From contig NC_051431.1 in NCBI RefSeq assembly GCF_001649575.2, forward strand, positions 13,237,868 to 13,301,867: a stretch of 64,000 nucleotides of DNA, written 5' to 3'. This DNA comes from Kryptolebias marmoratus (lineage: Eukaryota > Chordata > Actinopteri > Cyprinodontiformes > Rivulidae). The stretch's first letter is position 1; each line of letters opens with the position of its first letter. The notes beneath the pieces were generated by a model. The model saw nothing but the letters and a program-made list of their open reading frames with translations. It had not been told where the DNA came from and made no database searches. Shown here in pieces: positions 25,700-38,880 of the stretch. The translations under genes and the position numbers were made by a program.

Positions 25700-28600
25700 A
25701 TTATATGTTTTTAATTGATACTTAGCTGTGTTACTTTAAAAAAAGAGAGGTGTGATGTAACTCTGTCTGGCTTTTTAAAATGTTCCAGTGAAGGAAATTT
25801 TCTTTTAGACCATTTCAAATTGTTGTAACTGTGGTCTTTGTTGGGATCTTAGGAGGTGTGATGTTTCATTTCACTTTTATTATGCCTGACGCGTGTAACT
25901 TCATTTGTGCTCCAATGAGTGCCACTAAAATTGTCTACTTAATGAATCCCTTGTGACTCCATTGTGTTGAGTTCTGGATTATATTGTGGTAGAATGATGG
26001 ACAGGCCATGTTTATATATGGTTTTACAGCCTTCGGAGCAAATTACCCACTGAGAGTGTCTGGCCACGAGTAGCTTAATGTGGAAAACCTGGGGGAGGCG
26101 ACTGCAGCCACATTTTGCATGTCTTCATTAACATGTTGTGCAAGACATCTCCGTAAAGCAAGTGTAAGCAACAAATAGCAAAAATAAAATAACTGCAAAA
26201 TATATTTATACAAAAAAACATTTACTTATAGTGATTTTGTTCTTTCTTGTTCTTTTTGATGCAACAATGGCTTCACAGCTGGAGATTTATATTGGATGCT
26301 TCAGTCAATGGCACATTTGTTGCTGGGCGACAGGAAAATGACAAGAATCACCTTACCCCCCTCCTCATTGGCTCTTCTCAAGCATCTGTGATTTTCCAAC
26401 TACACTGCTGTTCCGTTTTGCTCTCCAACTTAAAGCCTTTGGCCAACTTCTGCTGCTGATCCTGCAGAGCTGCTTGTAGTCAGGGAGGTCCTTCAAGAAA
26501 ATGGTCCACCGGCTACTGAGTTTCTCACAGAGCTGAACATCCTTGTTTCTCGTTCCTCATCTTTTTAGGAATATTTATAGCCTTCCCTGCACTTATTTTG
26601 CTCAAGTTTCCCCATAGTCATCTCAAAAAATAAAATAAAAAAAAATGAATCTAATAATTAAAAACGTCTAGAAAACAAATTTCCGTGATGGCAGATAATT
26701 TATCTATTGTTTACTATAAATGTCTTAAATCCAGGAATTGTGTGTCTGTGTTTGTGTGTGCATGCATGACTCCACAAAAACAAGACAACTGACATGACAA
26801 CTGCTTCATTTTAAATAACAATGAACCAAAAACCAAAAATACACTTACATTTTTCAATCTGCTTGTCTTTGAACTTTTGTTTGTACGGTATGTTCCTGTT
26901 TTCTCACTCTGAAGAGCACTTGCACAGAGAAAGACATTTGTAAGATTGTTAGGGTTCTGTGAAATGACTTGAAGTAAACCTTGAGATATATAATATCTCT
27001 ACAATGATTTTATCCTTTGTCAGAGTTTTTTAATACTGCAAACTTAAGAAATCACATTTTTAGAACATTTTCTCTGTTTGTTGTTGACCTGCATATAAGT
27101 GACAAGACATAAGAAGGTCCTGCTGTGTCTCGTTGACAACAGCACTGAACAGAAAAATTGGTGCAAAGAAAAGTCTTTCTTCTGTGTGGCTACAGCAGGG
27201 TTAGTCAATGTAGACTTTTGATCATCTGAGCTAAGAAAAAAATGTTCACCTCTAAAACATAGGGTTTAAAACACTGGTGCATGATTTTTGTGAGGAAAAA
27301 CAAATCTTTCTTTATCCAATTTTTGGACTTAAAGCAGCACCAGAAAATGTCTGAACATTTAAACAGTGTTTTTCACTGGTTTTAAGGGATCACACTAACA
27401 TTGGATTCACACAGTTGTTGAGAACTTGAAGCTGCCTTATGTGGGTAACTGAACACGTCATGGTCATGTAAAGAAATGATACCCGTGGCAGTAGCGTCGT
27501 GCTAAAGTGAAGTGATGTTCTAGCATATAGCTGCACCGTGACGCTGTCCTAGAAGGTTTTGCCAGGATGGGGCCCGGGGTGTATGCCTGGGGATATATTG
27601 TCATGGGAATAGTTGTAGAATAACTGTAGGGGCTCCCAGGATGGAAAAAAAAACTGCCAGATTGTTGTTACTTTGAGTCTTTTTTTTAAGACAAATTAAG
27701 GTAAGAACTAATAACAAGAAAATGGGAAGCAGTTTAACAATATTGCTAATTATTTGAGTCATTGCTCATTATAAGGCTACTTTTGAATAGAATGGTTGTC
27801 ATTATCAAATATATAAAATATTAATTTCATTAAATAGGCTGCAGTTTCATTATTCATTTCCACTACTTGGAAAACACCACAAACAAGTTTAACACCCCAC
27901 AATGATTTGCAAGTTTATTTTTATAAGTTCACACAGTCTGACTTGCTTTTTAACATTCAAAGAGTAGCAGATTTTATGATAATACACCATGTGTTGTTTG
28001 TTTTTATCTGTTAAAATGTCATCCAGCATCATTTCTCATGCGCTGATCCACTGCAGCAGGAACAAAAGTTAAAAGTTTGTTGATTAAAGGATTGCCCCCC
28101 CGAAAAACTGCAAGGTTGCAGGGCGCTGATTGATTTTGTTTTGTTTTGTTTGTTTTTCTTTTAAAGATTTTATGTGCTCTTGTGGCTTTTATTTGTCAGC
28201 AGAGAGACGAGGCAGGCACAGAGGAGGACAGTATGAAACTTACGCTCAGACCTTCTGCAACAAGATTCTGCCTCTGCTGAGCATTTTTCAACAAAATGAG
28301 ATAACCAGCACTTCTTTTCACAGAACACATTTTTGGGTTTATAATTACATTCTAAATTTGTTGATCACGTGGGTTAAATCAATTACTTCACACATCCCAT
28401 CTTCAACATTTTCATTGTTCATAAAATGATGGTTCATGGCAGCCTACATTGCACAGCTTCACCGTAGTTTTAAAATGAATGGCAGTACTTCGGAGCACGC
28501 AGTTGGACTTTAGGTCTCTGGGGAGGTGTGATCACTAAGAGGGGCTGCTGATAGAAAAATTAAAAAGAATCTTTTACATTTTATGTTTAGAGCTAAATAA

Positions 28601-30055
28601 GAAACACTCGTGGGAATGTAATTCACTAATTTTTAGACCTATTCAGCGTAAAAATACTCATTAGGAACAGATAAATGAGTATAACTCCAGCAGTCAGGGA
28701 TGAGTGAACAATGAATTTTTATATTTAGCCAGCTGAATTGGATAGATGTCAAAATGACTCATATTTACTTCTTTTATTTGTTAAATTAAACAGCAAGTAA
28801 AGAGGGACAATATAGATATATAATATAAATGTTTTTTTACGTATATTTTTTCAAAAGATTAATTGCTATAATGCTTTTGTTGATCCAATAGGTAGTCACA
28901 CTTTGCTAACACATGATCCTCACTTTGCAGTGTATGTGCAAAATTCCTGTTTGCATTGAAGTGTCTAAAGGTTAATTGGTTTGGAATAGCGGCTGAAAAG
29001 CAATTTGCCTACTCTAGTTTTATCAGGAAAGCTTCTTTTCCATCTATTTGAGTTTTAATCTACCATGTCCTGTCTTTGCAGGTTACCACTGTTGCACAAT
29101 ATGTTGCTCCGATCCAATTCAACCTATATCAAATTCACTTTGTTAAGCGATTTTTATGGTGCAGTGGAGGTCACATTCACTAGGGGTGAGTGCATTTCAT
29201 TTTGACTGCTGAAAATAAAAAAATACTGAACGATATACTGTTGTGGGTACAGAAAGACTGTTGACAATGTTGGCTGCTTTTCTTTGTTTTACTTTTTCTC
29301 TATGATAAATGGAGCTCATCTGAGAGATTTTCTTCAAACTAACACTTTTTTTGTATATTTAGCAAATTGCAACCAGGTGCTCAGTATGAAGGCAGCTATA
29401 GAGCACAATGAATTTTAAACCTTTCTCTATGTTGGTGGTAAGGTGTCAGGCTTAGTGCTGGCTGCCCTAATCTTAACCAAAGTCCAACCTTTAACTCTTT
29501 ACTTTAACTCTAAATCTTTGGTCCTATTGATTTCTGAAATATTCCAATCTCCAGTAAATCTTTAACTCATTACACTGGCCCACTGATTCTATCCTTGAGC
29601 TTAACCAACTTCAAGCCTTCCACTTACTTCAAACTCAAAAATTATGTCCCCGGTCCTTTTCTCTGATGTCACCAAACTGAAAGTCGATCATATTGGAGGT
29701 ACTAGAGGTGTAAACTGGCGAGCGTTTGAGCTGACTGCTGAACTCTCTTAAAAAAGACATGGAAAATTTAGAGATTTAGATTGAGATTGTAAACTACTGC
29801 AGAAGGGGAGGTTGCTTAAATATGCAGCTCCGATCGCAAGAAACACTGGCATTACTACAAAATTATGTGATCAAACATCAAGCCAATGAATACCAGCTGA
29901 GAGGCCGCATCAGTAGTTTACAAAGCTAAACTGGAATTTTAAAGAGAAGCCTCTGAGTAATAATCAAGTGTGTTCAGTAGAATTTGTGTCAAGCACCATT
30001 ACCCAACAGTTATAAATCATATGTATGCAATTTTCCACCGTCTCTGCCTCATCTT
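25700..30055. other. No supported gene
   Basis: Unique AT-rich DNA. The minor open frames at 26247 and 28130 show no domain or splice context. Confidence 0.5.
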
Positions 30056-30059
30056 TTCT

Positions 30060-30520
30060 TACTCCACTCCCTCCCTCTCTCCTTTTAGTTAGTAATTCTT
30101 ATGTTGGCTGTTTAGCGGGCCTTTTGGTACTATTAGAAAGTTTTTTGTACCGTTACTTTAGTATTGTCTTGTTTTAGCATATTTAGCCTTCCTGTACATT
30201 TAGTTTTGTTTAGTTTATCTTAGCTCATATTTTGACTGTCTTAGCCTAATTGTTGTTTAGTTCAGCTTTAACTTTATCATGATTTTATTTAGATTATTTT
30301 AGCTACTATTTTGACTGTTTTAGCTCATGTTTAGATATGTTTAGTTTCATGATTTCATTTAGATTATACATGATTGATCTATATTTGAATATGATGTTTC
30401 TATGATGTTTGCTGTATTTGATTCTGTACCTGATTGCTGTTTCTGTGTTGTAAAGCACTTTGAATCGCCTTGTTGTGGAAAAGTGCTATATAAATAAATT
30501 TCACTTCACTTCACTACAAC
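30060..30520 (+). mobile_element. Truncated non-LTR retroelement 3' end
   Basis: The tail has TTGTAAAGCACTTTGAATCG, then GTGCTATATAAATAAA, followed by a short CACTT repeat (30505-30520). This is the usual 3' end of a widespread teleost retroelement family. The 400 bases before it are rich in TTTAG/TTTTAGCT repeats and look like an eroded untranslated region. No ORF remains. Confidence 0.55.
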
Positions 30521-30524
30521 ATAC

Positions 30525-33500
30525 TGATGCAAATGATTTACAAATGTAACAAACATAGGTGCACTTTGATGCAAGCTGTTGATGCTCACAAACTGCTGAC
30601 AGTAGTTATTGATTTATATATTATACAGTATTGTTAAAATGTTTAACTGCATCTCAGTGTTAGTTACCTTCCTCAGAACATCCCTGACCCGTTCAGAACA
30701 TGTGGTTGCAGGCTTTCAATCCAATGAAGGACTTTCAGGTTGTCTGAGGTGTAGAAACTTTGTCTGAATATCAAGTAGTCCACAATATCTGGTAATTTCA
30801 GAGAGTAGATTTGGATCAACATTCCAACCCAATTTTATATCCTTTGAATTTTTATTCTTGATTTCCTGCTGCTTCTCTCTCGCATTTTGAGCACTCTCGG
30901 AACATTTCAGCAGCTTTGATTCACTTTCCTGGCGATTATTTCAACAACAACATTATAAAAAAACATCTGCTTATTCACAAAAGTAGCAAAATACTGCTTT
31001 GTTTACATCTGCGAGTACCTTCACAATGGCAGCACAGCTGGAACTTTCCGACTTTGTCGACATCAGTAAACACACGAAATGAACGGTGATTACAATAATC
31101 TGCAGACATCTCAGCCATGGGCTGTTTTGTCTCCTTTACTAAAGCGAGAACCTAAATTATATTTAACCCTCCTGGATCCCTCAAAAGAGACAGAGATAGA
31201 GAAAGATAAAGAAGTCCTTGTAATTTCAGGTCAATTTGACACAAAGGCCACAGGAGGGTTAAGACTTCAAGGTTTTCATTTTGATTTATAAATAAATTTA
31301 TGAGTAAGTCACTGTGCTGTATTGATTTTAACAGAAAGTTACTTGTACAGATAGAAATTTATGGACGGCCATCATTTTAGCTCCAGACAGTAAAAGAGGA
31401 AAAAAATCTGACCTCAAGTTAATGTCTTCAGCATAAATTACTAGTTGTTTAGTTACTGTTCATTGGCTTTATAAGACAATGTTTCAGTATCCACAATAAA
31501 GTACACTTTAATCCTAATTCAGTTCCATTCAGTTGTTCTTTTGTTTCTTTTTTATTTTTAATAAAAATTCTATAGTATTAATTTGTTCATATGACTTTTT
31601 TTTTTTTCAGATTCCAAGCTGATTTGAAGCTTTCGTACTTATTGGTAATAATCAGCTACATGCAAAACACCAAAAAAAAGAACAAAACAAAAAAAAAAAA
31701 AAAAAAAAAAAAAAACATTTTCATTAGCAACTAGTCATGCTGTGTGGTTTGCTATTTTTATAAAACAACGTCTGCTTTTGTTAGAAGGGGAATTTGTAAC
31801 TTTTTAAAATAATTTTCCACCTGTGTGTGTGGTGTGTGTGTGTGCATGGAAAGAGAATTAAGATCTCATTCATCAGACATGATGGGGCTTTCTCTGACTA
31901 GCAGAGTCAGCGGGGCATCAGTCAACTGCTGCTTCTGTTGCAGTATGAACGTAATAAAGCAGATGGCTTATCAGTGATCTGGTTATCCGTTAAACCCTTC
32001 CCTTTCCCCCTGATCAACTTCTGTGTAAATAACACAATCACAAACTGCTGGAAATCCTCATCTTTAATTCCCTCCCCTCCAGTTTTGTGTAACCAGATTT
32101 ATTAATGTTTCATTCGCAGTCGTTCGACTCCAAGAAAATAAAATACAGCTATTTATAAAAGTGACACACTGTAAAAGCACACACTAAATTAAACTGATAC
32201 ACCATTTGTTGATAGATTACAGGGGGAAAGAAGAACTTTGGTTTACAGATTCATTTTATATTCAGGCAGCCTGCAATGTAATGTTCTGCTTTGTGCCAGT
32301 TTGTGTGGCGAGCCTCAGGTGTGATTGAACACACAGCGGTGATTTAGCACTTCTCTGGCAGCCAGGTGTTCATTTTACTAACAATAGAGCTGCTGCGTCA
32401 TTGTGCTACAGGCCAGCTCCGTGCTCTCATCCCAAATTAGAGAGCAGGGCCTCAGTCAATGCGTGTCGTTTCAGAGTCTGACTTGTAAATGGTCTTTTTA
32501 TTTAAGGCATCCTCTTTGTCTTGCTAATCAAAGATGCCTCTCGTTTGAAATGCGGATGAATTAAATGAGGGATGGGAAAATGGATGAGAGAGATGGATGG
32601 GGGAGAGGACAGGTTGAGGTATACAGTGAGAGGGTTCTTGTTTAATTCATTGATTCTGTTTTACACAGCTGGGGGGGGGGTTGGATGTGCTATCTGTCTT
32701 TTTAGTATGAGTCTAATGCAGGACTTCATGACACTAGATTAATATTCCTAAGGAGATTTGGCTTCCTATTCAGCAGTTTGGAGCAGCTTTCTGTTTGTCA
32801 AGCACTTTAACCTGTTTCCTGCTCTTTATGCTAATGTGACCACAAGGGTATGATAATATTTCTATAATAGCAAGGTTGATTTAATTATTCATGGGCCTCG
32901 GATTCATTTGTAGTGAGGATATACAATGCCCAAAGTTTCATTATGCCAAAGTTGAGTAGAAATATTCTCCCGAGGTGTTGCGAAGTCACTCAGGGTAAAA
33001 TTTAACAGCTGATAAAGATGCTTTGCGCTCTTGAAGGAGGTGTTGTGCCAGCACATGTCTGTTTTTATAATAAGAACTGACTTTGAAAAATGTGCGAGTC
33101 AGGGGTGCAAGGTAAATCTCTGATCTAATATAGGCCAGATAATAGTGAAGTGATGCTGCCAACTGTGACAAGTTAGTAAAGTGCACCTGCTGACAGAGCA
33201 TCCTTTTCAAAAGCAAAAACTGAGATCAAATGATTTTTGACTGAAGCACTTAAGTCATGTCTCAGTGAAACCTTGTAGTAATATCTTTTTTCTTTTTTCT
33301 TTTTTTTGGGGGGGAACAGAAAAAAGATTTGAAGGCACAGTTTGAGATTTTGAAAGCTGTGCTTTAGTTTGTTCTTAGGGTTACGTCAGTTAATTTTGTC
33401 AGTCATAACCTCATTAACCTTAACCTTATAAGCTATTCGCTGCAAAATAGGTCATCACAGTTGTGGCAAAATGCAAAAAGTGAAACTAAAATGCTTGCCG

Positions 33501-36500
33501 TGAGAGTTGAGTTCTTCGGCTGAAAGACCCAAATGTGGGAGAGTGAAGCAGGTTCACAAGGATCGTGAACAAAAACAAAATATGGATCCATTCCTTTAGT
33601 TTAAACCATGCACACATGTTTGCTGTAACTTTGGTGCAGGTGTTGTGTTTAGTTTTGGTTTAAGCATCAATGAGAAAAGAGAAGAAAAATCTGGACCTTT
33701 AACAATTCTCAAACCACAGAAAAGCACACACAAGAAATTTGCAGTGAGCAAAAAAAATCCGGGGTTAGTCATGCTTATGGAATTGTCACAATAGCAAGAG
33801 CAGGTGTGATGATTGCTAACAATGTGTAAGCGAATTGGGAGAGGAAAAAACAAGACTATGGTGAGAAAAAAAAAGAATAAAACCAAAACTGTTAAGTTTT
33901 GGTTTTATTTACAAAACCATATATACCATGACAGAAACATTCTTACTACTAACAGTTTTTGTGAAAAAATGTGTCCAGAACAAATAAAAACAAAACAGCA
34001 TGCAGACAAAGCTTTTGTATGTGGCTAACACATCTCATAAAACTTTGTTTTTCATTTCACTCATCATGTTGTATTTTCCGAACTGTCAAACTATTATTTT
34101 AAATGTGAAGAGTAATGGGTTTTATGGGGTTTTTTTGGATACAAAAGCTCCATTTTACACAGTAAATGCATGCTGAATCACTTATTGCTGTTTAATGTGT
34201 TGCTTCTGCAGAGACCCTAATCAACATGAGACAGCTCTGTGCAATGATCTGTTTCTGCTCTAAATTGGCTTACCTTTTAAATTAGCCATATTTCTTCCCC
34301 TCTATCACATCATTTGTTTGTTTTTTTTAAAGGTGAGTCTAATTATTGCTGATTTATTACCAACACAGCATGACCAGAAGGAAAACAGTCTGGATTTAAT
34401 TCTTGGTGGTTTTGAGTTTCAATTTTCTTGTTTATGTTGGCTTAAAATGAGACATTTAACAATCTAAAATATATTTCATTAGTTTGAAGTGAATAATCAA
34501 GTCCAAACTTGATTTAATGTCTTTTGTTTTTTTAGTAGAGAAACAACCCTGGCCTATCTAGAAGCACACAGCATCAAATGTGTGAAGATTTATAATTATG
34601 AGTGGGTGTCCGTGGTTGTCTGAGGAAAAAGCTTTCTTGGAAGAAATTATTCAACGTTTGAGCTCCCATTTTAAATGCATGCATTTGTGTGTATTCAGCC
34701 GTGAACAGGAAAAAAAATGCTGGGCACCAGAAATACTGTGGAAACAATTTTTTTTCGCTCCATCCAGCCTGGCGTGGTGCAAAGCTTTGTAAATCCTTTT
34801 TAAAGTGTACAACACAGTGGACTTTTGGCAGGAGAGGAGAGAAATAGGAGTGCTGGTTAATGCAGCAGTAAAGCAAAAGCATAGGAATCATTCACTTCGC
34901 TCGCGCATTATGTTTCCATCTAGCAAAACAATTTATACCTTAACAGATCCGGCAAAGCGACTATTGATCAGCAATCGATAAGCTGTGTTTGTGTGTGTCT
35001 GCAATGTCTGGTATCGAGCAACATGTTGCATCATCTCTGGGCTGCAGCGAGGCATCACTGATCAACACACCCTTCTAAAACAGATGGAGACATAAAGTAC
35101 ATCAGTGTGTGATTTTAAAAATAAATAAAGAAAAAAAGAAAAGTGCAATCGTTACCAGTTTGCACATCACAGATTTTTTTTTTCCTTTCAACAGCCAGGT
35201 CTAACAGCATGTTCATTCAGTCTGATCTTGCATGTGTGCTGCTCATCAGAAAGCTTGATGTTCACAACTTGACTGATTACATGTCATTTGATGACAGGGT
35301 AAGCTTTACACTAGGGGGAGACAAAGACCCTTCATGAATTTCAGAGCAATGTTGACCACAGATAGCATGATTAATGAGATCAGGTAATATTTTACCGTAT
35401 CAAAAAGAAAATACCTCCAGCTATTTTGGTGTTTCTTTGGACACATATCCAACTATGGGCCAATGCAAAAGAAAAGAAGGGATTGCTGTAGGTACAACCA
35501 GCCTTATCGGTCAGATAAAGAGTGACCAGGTCCCTTTCTATCATTGATGATTTTTTTTTTTTTTTTTACCTATTAAACTCTATTTATGTGCAGCTAACAT
35601 AACTTCATAATTTAGGGCCTTTTCTTGTCGCCCCCTTGGCTTTATGAGTCTTAAAATGCTTGCCTAAGCACTTGGCAGTCGGGGCCTTTAACTGAGACAT
35701 AATTTAGCCAAATGTGGGCCACGTTACTGGGTTGTATCCTGAGGGAGGCACATTGTAACGAAAGCATGGAAGGAAAAAGGGGAGCGACACAGTGAAGCAG
35801 GAAGAGAGGGAGAAGGTAATAACTTTCAGTGTATCTAAAAGCCATATTGCTGTATTGTTGGATGGCTCATAGAATGTGTTGGGCAGTCAATAACCAATTT
35901 GGTTGAACTTGATTGATGGTAAAAGGAAACACCACTAAGGTATTTGTGCAGTATATCTGGTATTTATGTTTGGTTTGTGCTGTTCAATCCTTGAAACTTG
36001 CTCTCGAAGCTAAACTTACTCACTTCCCAATGTCATCTTGTCTTTTTGTGTAGAGTAAATGCTAACCTAAATTAATTTGTCCTAACTTTGATTTGATGTT
36101 ATCTGCCTTGGTACAGACGTGTCTGGGTTGCTATAACAACAGCTGCTGCTATATCTGTCACTGCTGTTGGTCACGGCTAACTAAAAGATCAACATCCCTC
36201 TTTCTCTGCCAGGTTCTTTCTCTTTTTTTTTCTCTCCGTGCTTTACCTTTTTGCTGTCTTTGTTTTCCACAGCTTCTGCAGCTTTGCATGTCGAAAGCAG
36301 CTCTGTTCTTGGCAAATAAATAAATAACTCCCTACAATACAGTGCCACGTTAAGCTCCGTGAAGACTGACAATTAAAATGCGGAGGGTTTACTTCAAGCA
36401 GAAACAAATCGAAAGTTGCTTTGTTCGCTGCTTTTTCTGCAGCGTTAATGAGAACTGGAAACACCAGGGGTCTTTATGGTGGTTGAAATGACTCCATTCC

Positions 36501-37100
36501 TTTGAACAACACCACAGTCGCAAATAATAGGGGGAATATAAGAAAAAGATGCTGAAAGTCAATACTGTATTTTTTTTTTTTCATATGTTGGTAAAACTTT
36601 AAAAGTGGGACTCTGCTTATTGTGCGCCATCAATTTGTTGGCATCTGAGCAATGACACAAGAGTAAGAAAGAAAAACAAAACAGAGGAGCACCAATTTAG
36701 ATTTGTGGAATGCATTGTATTTATTAGCTCAAAGATTGTTCACTCACACATGAGATATCTGTAACAGACTAAGAAAAGGCGTGACATGATTGAATCAAAT
36801 TTAAAATATTTCTACAGTGTTGCACAATAGAAAGAGGCACATGCTGAATCTCGGTGCTGCAGAATATCGGCAACGTCAAAGCTTCAGGAATAGATTGTAG
36901 CGTAGCGAAGTGAAGCAACACTTGACCTACTGAATGCACTTTGACATCAGAGCTGGACATGGACTAAAGATTTATACAGAGGCGAGTAAAGGAAAGACCT
37001 CCAGATGAAGTCAGATGGAAAGAAATGGTGTTAATTCATAGAATATTATATGTGTAACTTCATGTCAACGTGAATTATTGATTCATACAGAAAAGCAGAA
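30525..37100. other. No supported gene; possible conserved non-coding stretches
   Basis: No coding exon found. Base composition at 31860-32560 and 35620-35830 is more even and less repetitive than around it, as often seen in regulatory elements. A run of ten G lies at 32671-32680. Confidence 0.45.
31689..31715. repeat. Poly(A) tract
   Basis: 27 consecutive A, preceded by AACAAAAC. It may be a retroelement tail, but no element body is recognisable before it. Confidence 0.9.
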
Positions 37101-37110
37101 ATAAATGCAA

Positions 37111-37163
37111 ATACATACATACATACATACATACATACATACATACATACATACATACATACA
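37111..37163. repeat. (ACAT)n microsatellite
   Basis: About 13 perfect tetranucleotide units, 1.7 kb downstream of the scn3b stop. Confidence 0.95.
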
Positions 37164-37477
37164 GTAGAAAAGCTTTCCATTCACTTTAAAAAGAGTATTG
37201 GTCAATTCAAATAAAACTGTGACCCCCAAAACACACCACATTTTATAAAAAAGTTAGAAAATAAATGACGCAAGTACTAAAGAATCAGTATACAATATAA
37301 GGACTTTGACAAAAGTAGGTCAGATTGTCTCCTCAGTTCAGATAGTTTATGTTTATATAAGTTTATATAGGGACTCACGAATGCACAGCTAATTATTAGG
37401 AAATACGTCTACACAAGATCAGGTCCAACTATGGCTGTTATTTAAAAGTGCAGAATACCTGTGTTTTTGTTCTTTAA

Positions 37478-38090
37478 AGGGATAATTCAGATCTTTTGAA
37501 GTAGGAATATGTGGAATAGTTATGAGCAATTAATATGTTACCTGCTGAAGGTGGCTCTATGAAAAACTTGAAAATAATAGAATTTAATTCTGACCAGACT
37601 GATGAACTAACAGCTGGTCAGAAAGAAACCAAGAATAAAGTGAAATGCTGCCATTTTAAAACAACTCCAGTAATAAATGTTTCATAGCAGCGCGTGTGAA
37701 TGATACTTTATAAACCTTTACATTGCCATCAGCTTTCCATTATATTATTTACAAGTGCAAATAGTAACAACAGCAGTTAGCTGTAGCATCACAATATTTC
37801 TACTGGAATAACTGTGTCGTATGAAAATATCAACGATGCAAAGGTTTATAAAATGGCACAGGCACTTACAGATACCAAAAAAAAGGATTAGATAGATAGG
37901 ATAGATGGCAACAATCCACTTTGGTCTTGCCTCCCTCAAACTAATAATTTAAACTAATTCATCGGTCTGTCAGAATTTAACTCTATTTCTCCAAACTGCA
38001 GCTATTCAAAGAGCCATCCACTACAGTTAAGATATTAATTGTGTAAAACTATTTCACAGAGTCCTACTTAAAAAAAACTGACCTATCAGT
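37478..38090. mobile_element. Family B foldback MITE with two inverted arms, downstream of scn3b
   Basis: Left arm 37478-37745 (GGGATAATTCAGATCTTTTG, AATTAATATGTTACCTGCTG, ATAAACCTTTACATTGCCAT). Right arm about 37800-38090 is the reverse complement (for example ATTAATTGTGTAAAACTATT at 38034). The arms are about 280 bp and separated by roughly 50 bp, so RNA from here could fold into a long hairpin. It lies 0.8-1.4 kb past the scn3b stop codon. Confidence 0.75.
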
Positions 38091-38368
38091 TTGACCTTTC
38101 ATATTAATAAAAGCACTTAACTTCAGATGCTCCAGCACAATGTTTAAAAAGACAGGGAAAAAAAAGACAAGAAATGTAGCACTTGGGTATTTTTCACTGG
38201 CTTTTCACAAGACACGGTTGATATAAAGGAGAGGTTCGGTTGGCAGGATTCGCATGGCTCTCTGAGAGAAATTATGACTTCATAGTGTCAGAGACTAGAC
38301 TGTGGTTTTAGAACCCCATGTGCCATCGTACTTGGTCAATACCTAAAAAAAGAAGAGAAAATTGTTCC

Positions 38369-38374
38369 TTTATT
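38369..38374 (-). terminator. Possible polyadenylation signal of scn3b
   Basis: AATAAA on the minus strand about 500 bases past the scn3b stop codon. The mammalian gene has a much longer 3' untranslated region, so later signals could be used instead. Inferred from sequence only. Confidence 0.25.
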
Positions 38375-38880
38375 TATCAGAAACAAAATATACTCTCAAT
38401 AAAGTCTCACTTTTTGGAGCACTACAATGTTACATGCAAATGTCTGATTTTAGTTTGCCATATTTGCATTATACTTCAAAATACGCTATTACTATACAGA
38501 TCCATGCCAAAGTAATCTATAATTAAATGCAATATCATTAAAAATAGAAATTACCCCTTTTTTAAATTTGAAGGTTTTTTACAGCACTAATAGAGTGCAC
38601 TGGATGTTTTGTAACAAAAACAAATATTGCAAGTGAGACGAACAGTGAGAACAAATTATGAATTTGTGGTTCTAAAATGACAGAAATAAAAGACTTTTTT
38701 CAAGAGAAGTGAGCAAAATGAGACACAGTGGAGGCTGAAGCAACAAGACTTACTACAGAGCTGCACAGCTATGGGTAATAAGGTTACAAACGATGGATTG
38801 AAAAAAGGGGGGATGGTTTTACTGATCGGGGTCAGGCGGAGAATGTCACATGTAAAATACCGTGTCACTGTAAACCACTT

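Noticed and set aside
26247..26459. Possible exon with MASQLEIYIGC
   Set aside because: Short, stops soon, no donor or acceptor pair.
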